A DNA stretch of 64,000 bases from Bacillus sp. FJAT-27225 (lineage in GTDB: Bacteria; Bacillota; Bacilli; Bacillales; Cytobacillaceae). Position numbers and translations under genes: made by a program. Below the pieces are notes generated by a model. It saw only the letters and a program-made list of their open reading frames with translations. It did not search any database and was not told where the DNA came from. Below, piece by piece: positions 34,444-42,694 of the stretch. Positions within the stretch are counted from its first letter, which is position 1, and every line of letters begins with the position of its first letter. Location of the stretch: assembly GCF_001685025.1 (NCBI RefSeq), contig NZ_MAYU01000021.1, positions 558,001 to 622,000 on the forward strand. Reading direction: 5' to 3'.

Positions 34444-36669
34444 TTAAATAGAGTTAAGGATAGTCCGTAATTGCGCGCGCAGCTCTGACTCTATATCCGT
34501 TTCTTTGGCATTTTCCAAATGTTTTACAGCATCCTGTAAATGTTTGGCGGCTTGCTCCTCCCTGCCCTTATCACGGTGATGAATGGCCGAAGAGAGTGAA
34601 TTGGTTAGCTGCTTGCTTACGGAATTGGTGATATTGCCGTAAACCGTTTCCCGTTCCACAAATTTCAAAACTGACTCTAGAGTGTCAGATACTTCAATTT
34701 TCATTAGGTTCACTTTGTTAGCGTAATAAATATTTCCGTCATCCCCGATTGTCATCAACTCTGTCTCAGTGTCTGTCAATACTTCATGCTCCAGCGAAAC
34801 AGGGTCAATGACGGTTAAGTTGCCAGCAAGTGTTGTGTACAAGAGGCCATCCTCGCTCCAGCGGATTTGAATTGGTCTCCACCTTCCGTAATCTTTTACT
34901 TCAGGGAAGATATTTTTGCTTTTTACAATTTTAAGGGTATCCGGGTCCATTGCAAAAATTGCTCCGGCAGCAGCCGACCACAAGAGGCCATCCGGTCCTA
35001 CGCTCATCCCGCTAATCAGTTTCGGCTGGACTGTGACACCTGGTATATCCGGGACAAATTCAGTGATTTTTTCCCCCTTCTCAATATCCCAAACGAATAT
35101 TTTCGCAGCCGGCTCTGTAGGATTGATTCCCAATCCGCCAGCAACTGTTGTAGACCCATATAATTTGCCATTCACTTCTGCCAGCCCAGCGATAGCCTGA
35201 TTATGGACTACATTAGGATAAACAACTGTGTCTTTTACGGATGCTGGATCAAGAACTGTTAACGACCCGCCCAGATATCCGTAGTCAGGAATTGTTCCGA
35301 TATATAATTTGTCCTTAATAGCTCTCATAACAAACGGACGGTCCTGATTAGGAATATCGTAAATTTGTCGAGTAGAAAGGACTGGATTCGAGGTATCCAT
35401 CTCCGTGATAAGTGCCCCCGGGTAAATCCCAAAGTACATTTTATTCCCTAGAGCCACCATACCTTCCGCCTGTGCAAGGCTGAAGTTTTTGTTCTCATTT
35501 GTTTCTGGGTTATAAACTGCACCTGTACCACCAGGATAACCGCTTAAGAACAAATTGCCACCAGGCCCCTTTTCCAACGTTTGTATTGGGATTGGGTTAC
35601 CAACGATTGGGTATTGAGTGGTTTTCACTTTTTTAGTTTGTAAATTGAAGTAGCTCACCTGGCCGCCAAATTGGACTGTAACCAAAGACTTTCCTGGTAA
35701 GTCCGGATCATTTTCTACTTCTACCCAGGTGGTATTCCGCAAGAAGGTACCAAACACAACTTTTGTATCTACGGCATTCAATGTGTCCAAATCTACTTCC
35801 ATCAATTTGCTGCCTTGCAGGAAATAGACTTTATTGCTTCCTGGGAGGCCATGGATTAATCGCAACCCCTTATTGTTCGTATAATACTTGTCGCTCCATT
35901 GGCCTGTTTCGGTATCGTAAAACAAGAGGGTATTGCTGCCGCCGCCAACGCCGGCAATAATATATTTGCCTGCCGCATCCAACTGCCAAACACTTGAGCC
36001 ATGAACGACATGGTCAGGAACCTTTATCGCTTCATATTCCCCTGTTTCTACATTTAGCTTTACGATGCGATTATCAACACCGATACCTAAATATAAAAAT
36101 CCGTTATGATACGCTGTGGACCTGGAGTAGCTTTGGCCAGGGGCCACACTGCCGTAATCCTTCATTTCGCCAGTTTTCGGATCATATCGGCCTGCCTTTG
36201 CATTAGGGAATGAACCGAAATAGACACGTCCCTGATCATCGTAGGACAAGCCGTATACAACACTCTCCCCAATGCCCCCAACATCTTTTACTTCCTTCGT
36301 AACAGGGGAATATTCATAAAGATGCCCATTGCCCCCAATATACACATTGCCATTTGGTACTGTAATATGTGTCCAAACAGCACTTGTTCCTTTTAAAGGA
36401 TAAGTTCTGAGCACTTCCTTGCTTTTAAGGTCGATCACCTGGAATATGGCCGGGTCACCACTTGCAGTCGTGTACATGATATCCCGTCCATCTTCAACGC
36501 CATAGGTGGAGTCATAGATTGCAATGCTTCTCATAAGAGAACCTAAATTCGCTGGCTCGCTATATCGTTTTCCTGACTCTGCATGAACCGGATCACTCAT
36601 AAAGAAAGACGAAACAATTAATACAAAAGCAGTGAACAGGATTGCGAATTGTTTTGTAACCGCCTTCAT
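34444..36669 (-). CDS. Secreted beta-propeller protein with C-terminal FIMAH-like module
   Basis: The 741-aa protein has a signal peptide (LFTAFVLIVSSFFMSDPVHA, cleavage after VHA) and repeated propeller blades such as GNVYIGGNGHLYEYSPVTKE and GRVYFGSFPNAKAGRYDPKT. The last 75 residues are a helical FIMAH-type module (SVSKQLTNSLSSAIHHRDKG). It is a paralogue of 29623-32664: both share an IGTI.DYG.LGG segment and a GGLGI.PTEP.AK segment, but this one lacks the CBM-like and Ig-like parts. ATG has GGAGTGG upstream. It is probably extracellular and may bind or cleave the same glycan. No TTTAAAGAC box precedes it. Confidence 0.8.
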   Translation of the reverse strand: MKAVTKQFAILFTAFVLIVSSFFMSDPVHAESGKRYSEPANLGSLMRSIAIYDSTYGVEDGRDIMYTTASGDPAIFQVIDLKSKEVLRTYPLKGTSAVWTHITVPNGNVYIGGNGHLYEYSPVTKEVKDVGGIGESVVYGLSYDDQGRVYFGSFPNAKAGRYDPKTGEMKDYGSVAPGQSYSRSTAYHNGFLYLGIGVDNRIVKLNVETGEYEAIKVPDHVVHGSSVWQLDAAGKYIIAGVGGGSNTLLFYDTETGQWSDKYYTNNKGLRLIHGLPGSNKVYFLQGSKLMEVDLDTLNAVDTKVVFGTFLRNTTWVEVENDPDLPGKSLVTVQFGGQVSYFNLQTKKVKTTQYPIVGNPIPIQTLEKGPGGNLFLSGYPGGTGAVYNPETNENKNFSLAQAEGMVALGNKMYFGIYPGALITEMDTSNPVLSTRQIYDIPNQDRPFVMRAIKDKLYIGTIPDYGYLGGSLTVLDPASVKDTVVYPNVVHNQAIAGLAEVNGKLYGSTTVAGGLGINPTEPAAKIFVWDIEKGEKITEFVPDIPGVTVQPKLISGMSVGPDGLLWSAAAGAIFAMDPDTLKIVKSKNIFPEVKDYGRWRPIQIRWSEDGLLYTTLAGNLTVIDPVSLEHEVLTDTETELMTIGDDGNIYYANKVNLMKIEVSDTLESVLKFVERETVYGNITNSVSKQLTNSLSSAIHHRDKGREEQAAKHLQDAVKHLENAKETDIESELRAQLRTILNSI

Positions 36670-36955
36670 TTTATTCCACTCCTTATACTATTTTTTAAAA
36701 AAAGCTTATGTACCCAAGTTCACCCCTCTTCCCGGTCCTATTATTCTAAAAATAGCAAACCTGTTAGGAAACTTAAATGTCGAGAAATGGCCCTAAATTA
36801 ATTCAGGAATATAGTCGTGAGTAAATAGTCCTTTATAAGGTAAGTGTGATAACACGTATAAGATTAAAAATAGAATTTCCGCAGATTTCTCTTACCGTTA
36901 ATAGATGTATAGATTTTGTTTCGGCGGAAACGATACACCTATGGAGGTGCAAAAA

Positions 36956-37093
36956 ATGCCTAATCAAAACAAGAATCGAACTAGCCTAAAATACAGTATT
37001 TGGGATACACGGGTGGATGAAAAACAAAAAGAAACGATTGAAGAATCTCCATTAATAAATCATAAGCAGGAAATGAAGGGTAAGAAAGAGTGA
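36956..37093 (+). CDS. Small hypothetical protein, 45 aa
   Basis: ATG 36956 has an excellent GGAGGTG 5-6 nt upstream and the frame ends at 37093 just before a good terminator. The product is hydrophilic and charged (SLKYSIWDTRVDEKQKETIE), with no signal or membrane helix. I do not recognise it. The 286-bp gap upstream has no clear promoter. The Shine-Dalgarno and terminator make a real small gene plausible. Confidence 0.5.
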   Translation: MPNQNKNRTSLKYSIWDTRVDEKQKETIEESPLINHKQEMKGKKE

Positions 37094-37137
37094 AATAGTA
37101 TTGAAGCAGTTCCATCCTGCCACTGCATAAACTAAAA

Positions 37138-37166
37138 AAACTGAGCGTCATATAACCGCTCAGTTT
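37138..37166. terminator. Terminator after small ORF
   Basis: AAACTGAGCG and CGCTCAGTTT form a perfect 10-bp stem with a 9-nt loop and A/T tails on both sides; it may work in both directions. Confidence 0.7.
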
Positions 37167-37322
37167 CCTAATTAGCACCTCCCATAATGGGTCAGGTGAA
37201 AAGTGTGGAGAATTTATACTCATAAAAGAAAAGCATGCATTTCAGATGGATTGTTTGGTTTCGGAGTAAACAATACCATTAGAAGCATACTTTTTCTTTA
37301 TTTTTACACGTGTTATGTCCGA

Positions 37323-37394
37323 GGGACCAGTTCTTGGGATAGCGTGCCGCATTCTGGTTCTTCTCGCCTGTGGGCAGCAAACGAGAACGGTCCC
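37323..37394 (-). terminator. Stem-loop after RpiR gene
   Basis: The 303-bp gap 37094-37396 holds the terminator at 37138 and this hairpin. GGGACCAGTTCT pairs with AGAACGGTCCC (one bulge) around a long loop, 3 nt from the RpiR stop. It resembles the hairpin at 5671-5714. Confidence 0.45.
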
Positions 37395-37396
37395 AA

Positions 37397-38245
37397 TTAT
37401 CTTTGTTTTGGTTTTATATGGTCTCGCAAAATATCAATAATTTCTCTTGTTTCATCAAGATGTTTTACGGTTTCTTTGTATGCTTGCGATGCGACGCACA
37501 TAAAGAGAATGTCAATGACGTGTAGCTGGGCAATTCGCGAGGAGGTAGCCCCGCTTCTGAATGTCGGTTCTCTCGTTGCGGACGTATATAGTTTAATGTC
37601 CGCCTGTTCAGTGACTAGAGAAGAACCATACTTGGTCAGACTAATCGTGTGTGCGCCCTTTTTATGTGCAAGCTCGAGAATTTTTGCAACCTCAAACGTT
37701 TTTCCTGAAAAAGAAATCCCGACAACAACATCATCTGGTTTTGCATTGGCCACTAGTGTAGCGGCCATATGGAAATCCGGGAAAGCCGTCGCATTTTTAT
37801 TAATCCGCAAAAATTTTTGCTGGGCATCCTGGGCAATGATACTTGAAGCACCCACTCCGAAAAAGTGGATCGTTTCGGCGTTTCGGCAAAGCTTCACAGC
37901 TCGTTCAAGTTCTTCGTAATCCAGTAATTCCGCGGTTTCCCGTATTGTCTGGATACTATTGATCGTCATTTTTTCTATAATGGATACAGCCGTTTCATTT
38001 GGCTCAATATCCCGAAATCCTACTGCCCTATTTTTTTGCAAATCCCCGGCAATTCGAAGTTTCAATTCCTGAAAGCCTTTTAGTCCGAGAGACTTACAGA
38101 GCCGAATGACTGCAGCGCTGCTTGTTGAGCTCCGTTTCCCAAGCTCGCTTGCGGTTAAGGAAATAGCCGCTTGAGGATTTTCCAGTATATACATCGCAAT
38201 CTTTTCTTCAGAAGGAGGAAGTGTCGAATGCATTTCAGACAGCAT
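37397..38245 (-). CDS. RpiR/MurR-family transcriptional regulator
   Basis: The 282-aa protein has an N-terminal RpiR helix-turn-helix (TASELGKRSSTSSAAVIRLCKSLG region, residues 30-60) and a C-terminal SIS sugar-phosphate isomerase-like domain (IHFFGVGASSIIAQDAQQKF, GISFSGKTFEVAKILELA). ATG 38245 has GGGGGG 6 nt upstream; the earlier frame start at 38284 is not needed. MurR-type members sense MurNAc-6-P, which fits the flanking recycling genes. The TGAAAT-type inverted repeats at 50801, 51862 and 51919 are candidate operators. It is the last gene of the group. Confidence 0.88.
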   Translation of the reverse strand: MLSEMHSTLPPSEEKIAMYILENPQAAISLTASELGKRSSTSSAAVIRLCKSLGLKGFQELKLRIAGDLQKNRAVGFRDIEPNETAVSIIEKMTINSIQTIRETAELLDYEELERAVKLCRNAETIHFFGVGASSIIAQDAQQKFLRINKNATAFPDFHMAATLVANAKPDDVVVGISFSGKTFEVAKILELAHKKGAHTISLTKYGSSLVTEQADIKLYTSATREPTFRSGATSSRIAQLHVIDILFMCVASQAYKETVKHLDETREIIDILRDHIKPKQR

Positions 38246-38310
38246 TACAAGCCCCCCTGTCATGAATGACATATATGGCATCAACTCTCTCTTTTATAGT
38301 TTCGTCTTCC

Positions 38311-39258
38311 TTATATCGATTTCTTCATCACGTGAAACCGTCGTGTGATTTCAAAACCTGTATTTTTATAAAGGTGCCCGGCAGCGCTTTTTTCACCGGT
38401 CCACAGGAACCAGGCGCAATGAAGTCCGAGGGACCGCATGTTTTTCAGGCATTCATGCAGCAAAATCTTTCCCAGACCCTTTCCTTGTTCGTCAGGATCG
38501 ACGCCAAATGGGCCAAACCGGTCCGGAATACCTTCATAGCCGCCATGGATACAAAATCCAACCAGCTTTCCGCGATTTCTTGCCACCAGAATCTGATTGA
38601 TTGGCAGTCCCTGAAGCAGCCCTTCCCGAATCGCCCGGCCCCAGTCCGGGTTAAATTCGTTATTGGCAAACTGGATGACTTCATATAAATCCTTGTCTTG
38701 AGCAATTGTGAAAGAGTATCCTTCCTGCTCGCGCCGGTTTTTCAATTCAATGACCCCTTCAGGAGGCGCATAGCCAACCAGGCTTCTGTCCATGGCAACA
38801 GGGGAATACTGTTTTTCAAACCCATTGCTTAAAAGAAATGCATATCCCTCCGGATAAGCAGCTTCATCGATTCCCGGCAAAATATAGTTTGGGGCATAGG
38901 AAGCGAAAAACACATTTTTCCGCCCTTCAGCTGCAAGGAAGTCAATGGCATCTTCCATTAACCGTTTTCCGACACCGGTTCCATGGAAATCCTGGTCGAC
39001 AAAAAAGAATGGAATCCAGCCATTTTCCGGTTCCAACTCTGTGCCGAACATCGGCAGCAGCCTTCTTACAGCATAAACACATCCGATTACTTTGTCTTCT
39101 GTTATAGCCAGACGCAGCCCTTTCGGATCAAAGTTAGCGTCAAGCAAGACAAGATTGCGGAATCTTATCGGAGTAATCGGATCAAGCGGAAGGCTTTTGT
39201 TCCATAGATTGACGATTTTCTGTTCATCGTCAGGCTGATAATAACGATATGATATCAC
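38311..39258 (-). CDS. Tandem GNAT-domain acetyltransferase (1)
   Basis: The 315-aa protein has two GNAT domains: the first with FFVDQDFHGTGVGKRLMEDA near residue 88, the second with FGVDPDEQGKGLGKILLHEC near residue 255. Both acetyl-CoA motifs (Q/RxxGxG/A) look intact. GTG 39258 is preferred because GGGCGG lies 6 nt upstream; GTG 39264 is possible. It lies between NamZ and the RpiR regulator. The substrate is unknown; acetylation of an amino sugar or of a peptide stem is conceivable. A second tandem-GNAT gene lies at the other end of the cluster. Confidence 0.8.
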   Translation of the reverse strand: MISYRYYQPDDEQKIVNLWNKSLPLDPITPIRFRNLVLLDANFDPKGLRLAITEDKVIGCVYAVRRLLPMFGTELEPENGWIPFFFVDQDFHGTGVGKRLMEDAIDFLAAEGRKNVFFASYAPNYILPGIDEAAYPEGYAFLLSNGFEKQYSPVAMDRSLVGYAPPEGVIELKNRREQEGYSFTIAQDKDLYEVIQFANNEFNPDWGRAIREGLLQGLPINQILVARNRGKLVGFCIHGGYEGIPDRFGPFGVDPDEQGKGLGKILLHECLKNMRSLGLHCAWFLWTGEKSAAGHLYKNTGFEITRRFHVMKKSI

Positions 39259-39322
39259 AAACACCCGCCCTTTCTTATTCAGTAGGTTTCTTTTTGTGGG
39301 TGTATCATTTGTTTGGTATCTG

Positions 39323-39427
39323 TAATTAATTTGGTTGGACAGCGTTTCGTGGATTAATTTCAGCTTTGATAACTGTGATTAATCTGGCAAACAGCGTTTC
39401 GTGGAGTAATCTCAGCTTTGATAACTG
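39323..39427. repeat. Two ~52-bp tandem units, same family as 32756-32962
   Basis: Units at 39323-39375 and 39376-39427 each contain ATTAAT, a TTTCGTGGA core 12 nt after ATTAAT(C/T), and CAGCTTTGATAACTG. The ATTAATC-N12-TTTCGTGGA spacing equals that at 32756. A partial third unit follows. Confidence 0.65.
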
Positions 39428-39493
39428 CATTAATCAAGCAAACTAACTGCAGCCTATTTGTTAACTGCCTAGTGAGTGTCTGACCTATCAGAT

Positions 39494-40645
39494 TTACGTA
39501 TATAGGAGATACGGCTCTCCCTGTTTGATAAAAGCTTCTGTTTGTTCCTCGCATTGTTCCAGGAAATCCTGAGTTTTCCCATTCATTACTTGATCCCTTA
39601 AACGGTCCGTGCCAGCAAGCAGGTCAAACATGTATCGCTGATTTTCACCATATTGTACAAAGGCAAAGTCATTTGGATACATTTCCGCAATAATTTCAAG
39701 CAAAGTTAAGCCTGTCTTTAACGAATGAAGCTTCCTTCGGTCCACCACATGGAGCTGCACGCCTTCGCAAGCTGCTTCCTTATGCTTTTGGTAGGTAGGA
39801 ATAAACGAAATCGGGCGTGCCAAAACTCCGGGCAGCTGTTTTTCATTGAAGGCTCTAGCCAAATGATAACCATCCATATAAGGAGCTCCGACATATTCAA
39901 ACGGACGAGTTGTCCCCCTGCCCTCGGAAAGATTTGTACCTTCCACGAGGCATGTTCCTGGATACAGGGTGGCCATGTCAATGCCAGTCGTATTCGGTGA
40001 AGGCGGAATCCAAAACAGCTCGGTTTCATCGTAATAAAGCTTTCTTTCCCAGCCTTCCATCTCGATCACGGTAAGCTCGCAGTCAATCCCGAATTCATGC
40101 TTGTACAGCAGTGCAATTTCGCCAACTGTCATGCCATGCCTATTGGGAATTGGATAAAGGCCAACGAAAGACCGAAATTGCTCCTCCACTAAATTCCCTT
40201 CTACAGAACAACCTGAAATCGGATTGGGGCGGTCAAGGACCACAAACTGTTTTCCGTGTTCGGCACACGCCTCCATCATATAAGCCATTGTATAGATAAA
40301 TGTATAATACCGCGCCCCAATGTCCTGCAGGTCGAAGACTACAACGTCAACGGGATCAAGCATCTCTTTGCCCGGCTTTTTTGATGCACCATACAAACTG
40401 TAAACCGGCAATCCCGTATACGGATCTATTGAAGACACGACTTTTTCTCCTTCTTTTGCACTGCCGCGTATTCCGTGTTCCGGTCCATACAGCGCGGTTA
40501 AATGAAGGTCAGGATGGCTATGGAATAGGTCAATCGTTGGAACGAGCCTTTGATTGACTCCTGTCATATTCGTGACGAGACCAAGTCTTTTTCCTGTAAA
40601 TTTCCCAACATATTTTTCGAAAAATACATCAAGGCCAATCCTCAC
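39494..40645 (-). CDS. namZ: NamZ-like exo-beta-N-acetylmuramidase (DUF1343)
   Basis: The 383-aa protein is a DUF1343 member: LGLVTNMTGVNQRLVPTIDL, then TALYGPEHGIRGSAKEG, GARYYTFIYTMAYMMEAC and VVLDRPNPISG, and EGTNLSEGRGTTRPFEYVGA. B. subtilis NamZ (YbbC) cleaves MurNAc from the non-reducing ends of peptidoglycan sugars. GTG 40645 has AGAAGG 7 nt upstream; the frame open to 40672 is less likely. Unlike the exported YbbC of B. subtilis, no signal peptide is visible, so it should act on imported fragments. It is preceded by ABC permease genes and a hairpin at 40672-40702. Confidence 0.88.
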   Translation of the reverse strand: MRIGLDVFFEKYVGKFTGKRLGLVTNMTGVNQRLVPTIDLFHSHPDLHLTALYGPEHGIRGSAKEGEKVVSSIDPYTGLPVYSLYGASKKPGKEMLDPVDVVVFDLQDIGARYYTFIYTMAYMMEACAEHGKQFVVLDRPNPISGCSVEGNLVEEQFRSFVGLYPIPNRHGMTVGEIALLYKHEFGIDCELTVIEMEGWERKLYYDETELFWIPPSPNTTGIDMATLYPGTCLVEGTNLSEGRGTTRPFEYVGAPYMDGYHLARAFNEKQLPGVLARPISFIPTYQKHKEAACEGVQLHVVDRRKLHSLKTGLTLLEIIAEMYPNDFAFVQYGENQRYMFDLLAGTDRLRDQVMNGKTQDFLEQCEEQTEAFIKQGEPYLLYT

Positions 40646-40671
40646 ATTTGTACCTTCTTTCACATGTAGCA

Positions 40672-40702
40672 AGAAAGAGAGAGATAAAAACTCTCTCTTT
40701 CT
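40672..40702 (-). terminator. Hairpin between ABC permease and NamZ genes
   Basis: AGAAAGAGAGAG and CTCTCTCTTTCT form a 12-bp perfect stem with a 7-nt loop. There is no clear T-run; it may modulate rather than end transcription. Confidence 0.5.
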
Positions 40703-40709
40703 ACTAGCT

Positions 40710-41666
40710 TTATTCTTTTACTCCACCCAATGTCAGGCCTTTTACAAAATGGCGCTGGAATAAGATGAATACGATAATCATTGGAATGGATGCAATTGCC
40801 GCACCGCTCATCAGCAGTTTGAAGCTTGCCAGGTTGGCATCCTGCAATGTCTTTAACCCGACTGGGAGCGTGTAAAGGTTCGCATCATTCAAAACGATAA
40901 TCGGCCATAGGAACGAATTCCACACGTTCATAAAGGTGAAAATCCCAAGGGCGGCCAAACCCGGTCTTGCCAATGGCAAAACGATACTCCAGAACGTTTT
41001 CCATTCACCGGCGCCGTCAATTCTTGCAGCATCCAAAAGCTCATCGGGAATCGAGTACATAAACTGCCTCATCAGAAACACGCCAAACACCATTGATAAG
41101 TCTGGAAAGATCAGCGCCCAGTGCGTGTCCATAATCCCCAGATTTTTTACCATCATGAACATTGGAACCAAGGTGACCTGCCCTGGAATCATCATTGTTC
41201 CGACGATGGCGTAAAAGATCAGGTTCCTCCCCGGAAACTGCTTTTTGGCGAGGACGTAGCCGGCCATTGAGTCGAACAGTAAAATCCCAACCGTTACAAC
41301 AACAGCAATATATATGCTGTTTAAGAACCAACGTCCGATGCTATTTTTACTAAACAAAGTGGTAAAGCCGGAAAATGTGTCGTCGACAATCTGGTCCATG
41401 ATTTCCCGGTGATAGGTTCCAGCCTTTTCATCCCCGGCCTTTTCTGCATCACGGGCCTTGCCCCAGTGCTCAAAATATTCCGGAATACCCATTGGATACA
41501 TTTTTGGCGGATTCGAATCAACGTATGAAACAGGTTTCTTTAAATCTTCATCCTGATATTTGCTTAATTGTAAGGAAGTACTGAATACCCAATACAACGG
41601 CAGAAGGGAAACGACAGAAAAGACCAGAAGCAGAACATAAATGACCGCTTTATTTAATTTCATCAT
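40710..41666 (-). CDS. Carbohydrate ABC transporter permease (MalG type), recycling cluster
   Basis: The 318-aa protein has six helices, a large extracytoplasmic loop after the first one (residues about 28-95) and the EAA loop DAARIDGAGEWKTFWSIVLP. ATG 41666 has AGGAGGGG 7 nt upstream. It pairs with the permease at 41680 and the lipoprotein at 42695. No ATPase is encoded nearby, so an MsmX-like multitask ATPase is expected. Its location between NamZ and AnmK/NagZ suggests import of MurNAc-containing sugars or muropeptides, replacing the PTS MurP of B. subtilis. Confidence 0.88.
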   Translation of the reverse strand: MMKLNKAVIYVLLLVFSVVSLLPLYWVFSTSLQLSKYQDEDLKKPVSYVDSNPPKMYPMGIPEYFEHWGKARDAEKAGDEKAGTYHREIMDQIVDDTFSGFTTLFSKNSIGRWFLNSIYIAVVVTVGILLFDSMAGYVLAKKQFPGRNLIFYAIVGTMMIPGQVTLVPMFMMVKNLGIMDTHWALIFPDLSMVFGVFLMRQFMYSIPDELLDAARIDGAGEWKTFWSIVLPLARPGLAALGIFTFMNVWNSFLWPIIVLNDANLYTLPVGLKTLQDANLASFKLLMSGAAIASIPMIIVFILFQRHFVKGLTLGGVKE

Positions 41667-41679
41667 CTTGTTTCCCCTC

Positions 41680-42609
41680 CTAATCATCATTCCGAAGGAC
41701 TCGGAATTGAATTACTGAAAAAATTAAAATTATAAAGAATAACACGATCGATTGTGCAGCGGCATATCCAAATTCAAAGTCCCTAAAGCCTGTTTTATAA
41801 ATAAGATGGACGAGCGTTTCTGTGGACGTACCGGGCCCACCGCCAGTCATCATAATAATCTGAGTGAATACCTGGAATGACCCAATTGTACTTAGCAAAA
41901 CCAAATACAGTGTCGTTGGCTTCAGCAACGGAATTGTGATTTGAAGCCATTTTTGCAAACTGCCTGCACCGTCAATGGTTGCAGCTTCGTATAATGAGTG
42001 CGAAATCGATCCCATTGCAGCCAGGTATAAAATAATGCCAACCCCAAATGGTATTAAACATTGCATAATAATCAGCGACCATAATGCTGTTGAAGTTTGC
42101 CCCAGCCAGTTAATCGGTTCTACCCCGAACCAGCTAAGAACATAGTTAAATAAACCGAAATCATGGTTATACATCCAGCGCCACACCATTGCCACAATAA
42201 CCATTGACGTAACGGTTGGCAGATAAAAGGCTCCCCGGAAGAAGCTCTGAGACCATTTGTTAAGCGGATGAATGAGTGAAGCGATGACGAGTGCACTTAT
42301 GACATTAAATGGTACGGTTACGACCGTAAATAGAAACGTGTTCCCTAAAGCATCGTAAAATGCGTCGCTTTTAAAAACTTTTATATAGTTGTCCAAGCCA
42401 GCCCATTCACTTCCAAAAATCTTATATTCCTGGAAGGATAAGACGAATGCCCATATCACCGGAATCACAATAAATGCTATAAACAGGATTAATTTTGGAA
42501 GTAAAAAAAGATAGGCGGTATAATTCTTTTTCATTTGGGTCAAAAGGGATGATTGTTTAGTGGCAACTTTTACATTAGCAGGTGTATGTGCCTGGTGAAC
42601 GGGTTTCAA
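41680..42609 (-). CDS. Carbohydrate ABC transporter permease (MalF type), recycling cluster
   Basis: The 309-aa protein has a hydrophilic N-terminus then six helices (YTAYLFLLPKLILFIAFIVI first) and EAA loop YEAATIDGAGSLQKWLQITI. The frame is open up to 42693, but the upstream part would be read through a giant hairpin; TTG 42609 has GGGGGAG 7 nt upstream and is the real start. It works with 40710 and 42695 as a CUT1 importer. The spacer before it holds the hairpin at 42636-42683. Confidence 0.88.
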   Translation of the reverse strand: MKPVHQAHTPANVKVATKQSSLLTQMKKNYTAYLFLLPKLILFIAFIVIPVIWAFVLSFQEYKIFGSEWAGLDNYIKVFKSDAFYDALGNTFLFTVVTVPFNVISALVIASLIHPLNKWSQSFFRGAFYLPTVTSMVIVAMVWRWMYNHDFGLFNYVLSWFGVEPINWLGQTSTALWSLIIMQCLIPFGVGIILYLAAMGSISHSLYEAATIDGAGSLQKWLQITIPLLKPTTLYLVLLSTIGSFQVFTQIIMMTGGGPGTSTETLVHLIYKTGFRDFEFGYAAAQSIVLFFIILIFSVIQFRVLRNDD

Positions 42610-42635
42610 GTTAACTCCCCCAATCTTGATAAAAA

Positions 42636-42683
42636 CCTGGGCTGTCCCATAAGGGGTCTGACCCCTTATGGGACAGCACCAGG
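42636..42683 (-). terminator. Very long hairpin between binding protein and permease genes
   Basis: GCTGTCCCATAAGGGGTC is perfectly complementary to GACCCCTTATGGGACAGC with one base between, extended by CCTGG/CCAGG. No T-run. It probably limits read-through or protects the upstream mRNA, favouring the binding protein over the permeases. Confidence 0.65.
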
Positions 42684-42694
42684 CCGGTAACAAC

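Noticed and set aside
36780-36850. TTTAAAGAC-type box before the second propeller gene
   Set aside because: TTATAAAGGAC is present on the minus strand but has an extra base, no GACTTG half, and no -10 at the 35-nt position.
32756-39427. Tandem arrays considered as CRISPR
   Set aside because: Units are contiguous 52-bp repeats without unique spacers and no cas gene is present.
39360-39554. 64-aa frame before NamZ stop
   Set aside because: It lies largely in the 52-bp repeat and overlaps the real NamZ 3' end in a different frame.
42610-42693. N-terminal extension of the MalF-type permease
   Set aside because: It would translate one arm of an 18-bp palindrome; TTG 42609 has a strong Shine-Dalgarno.
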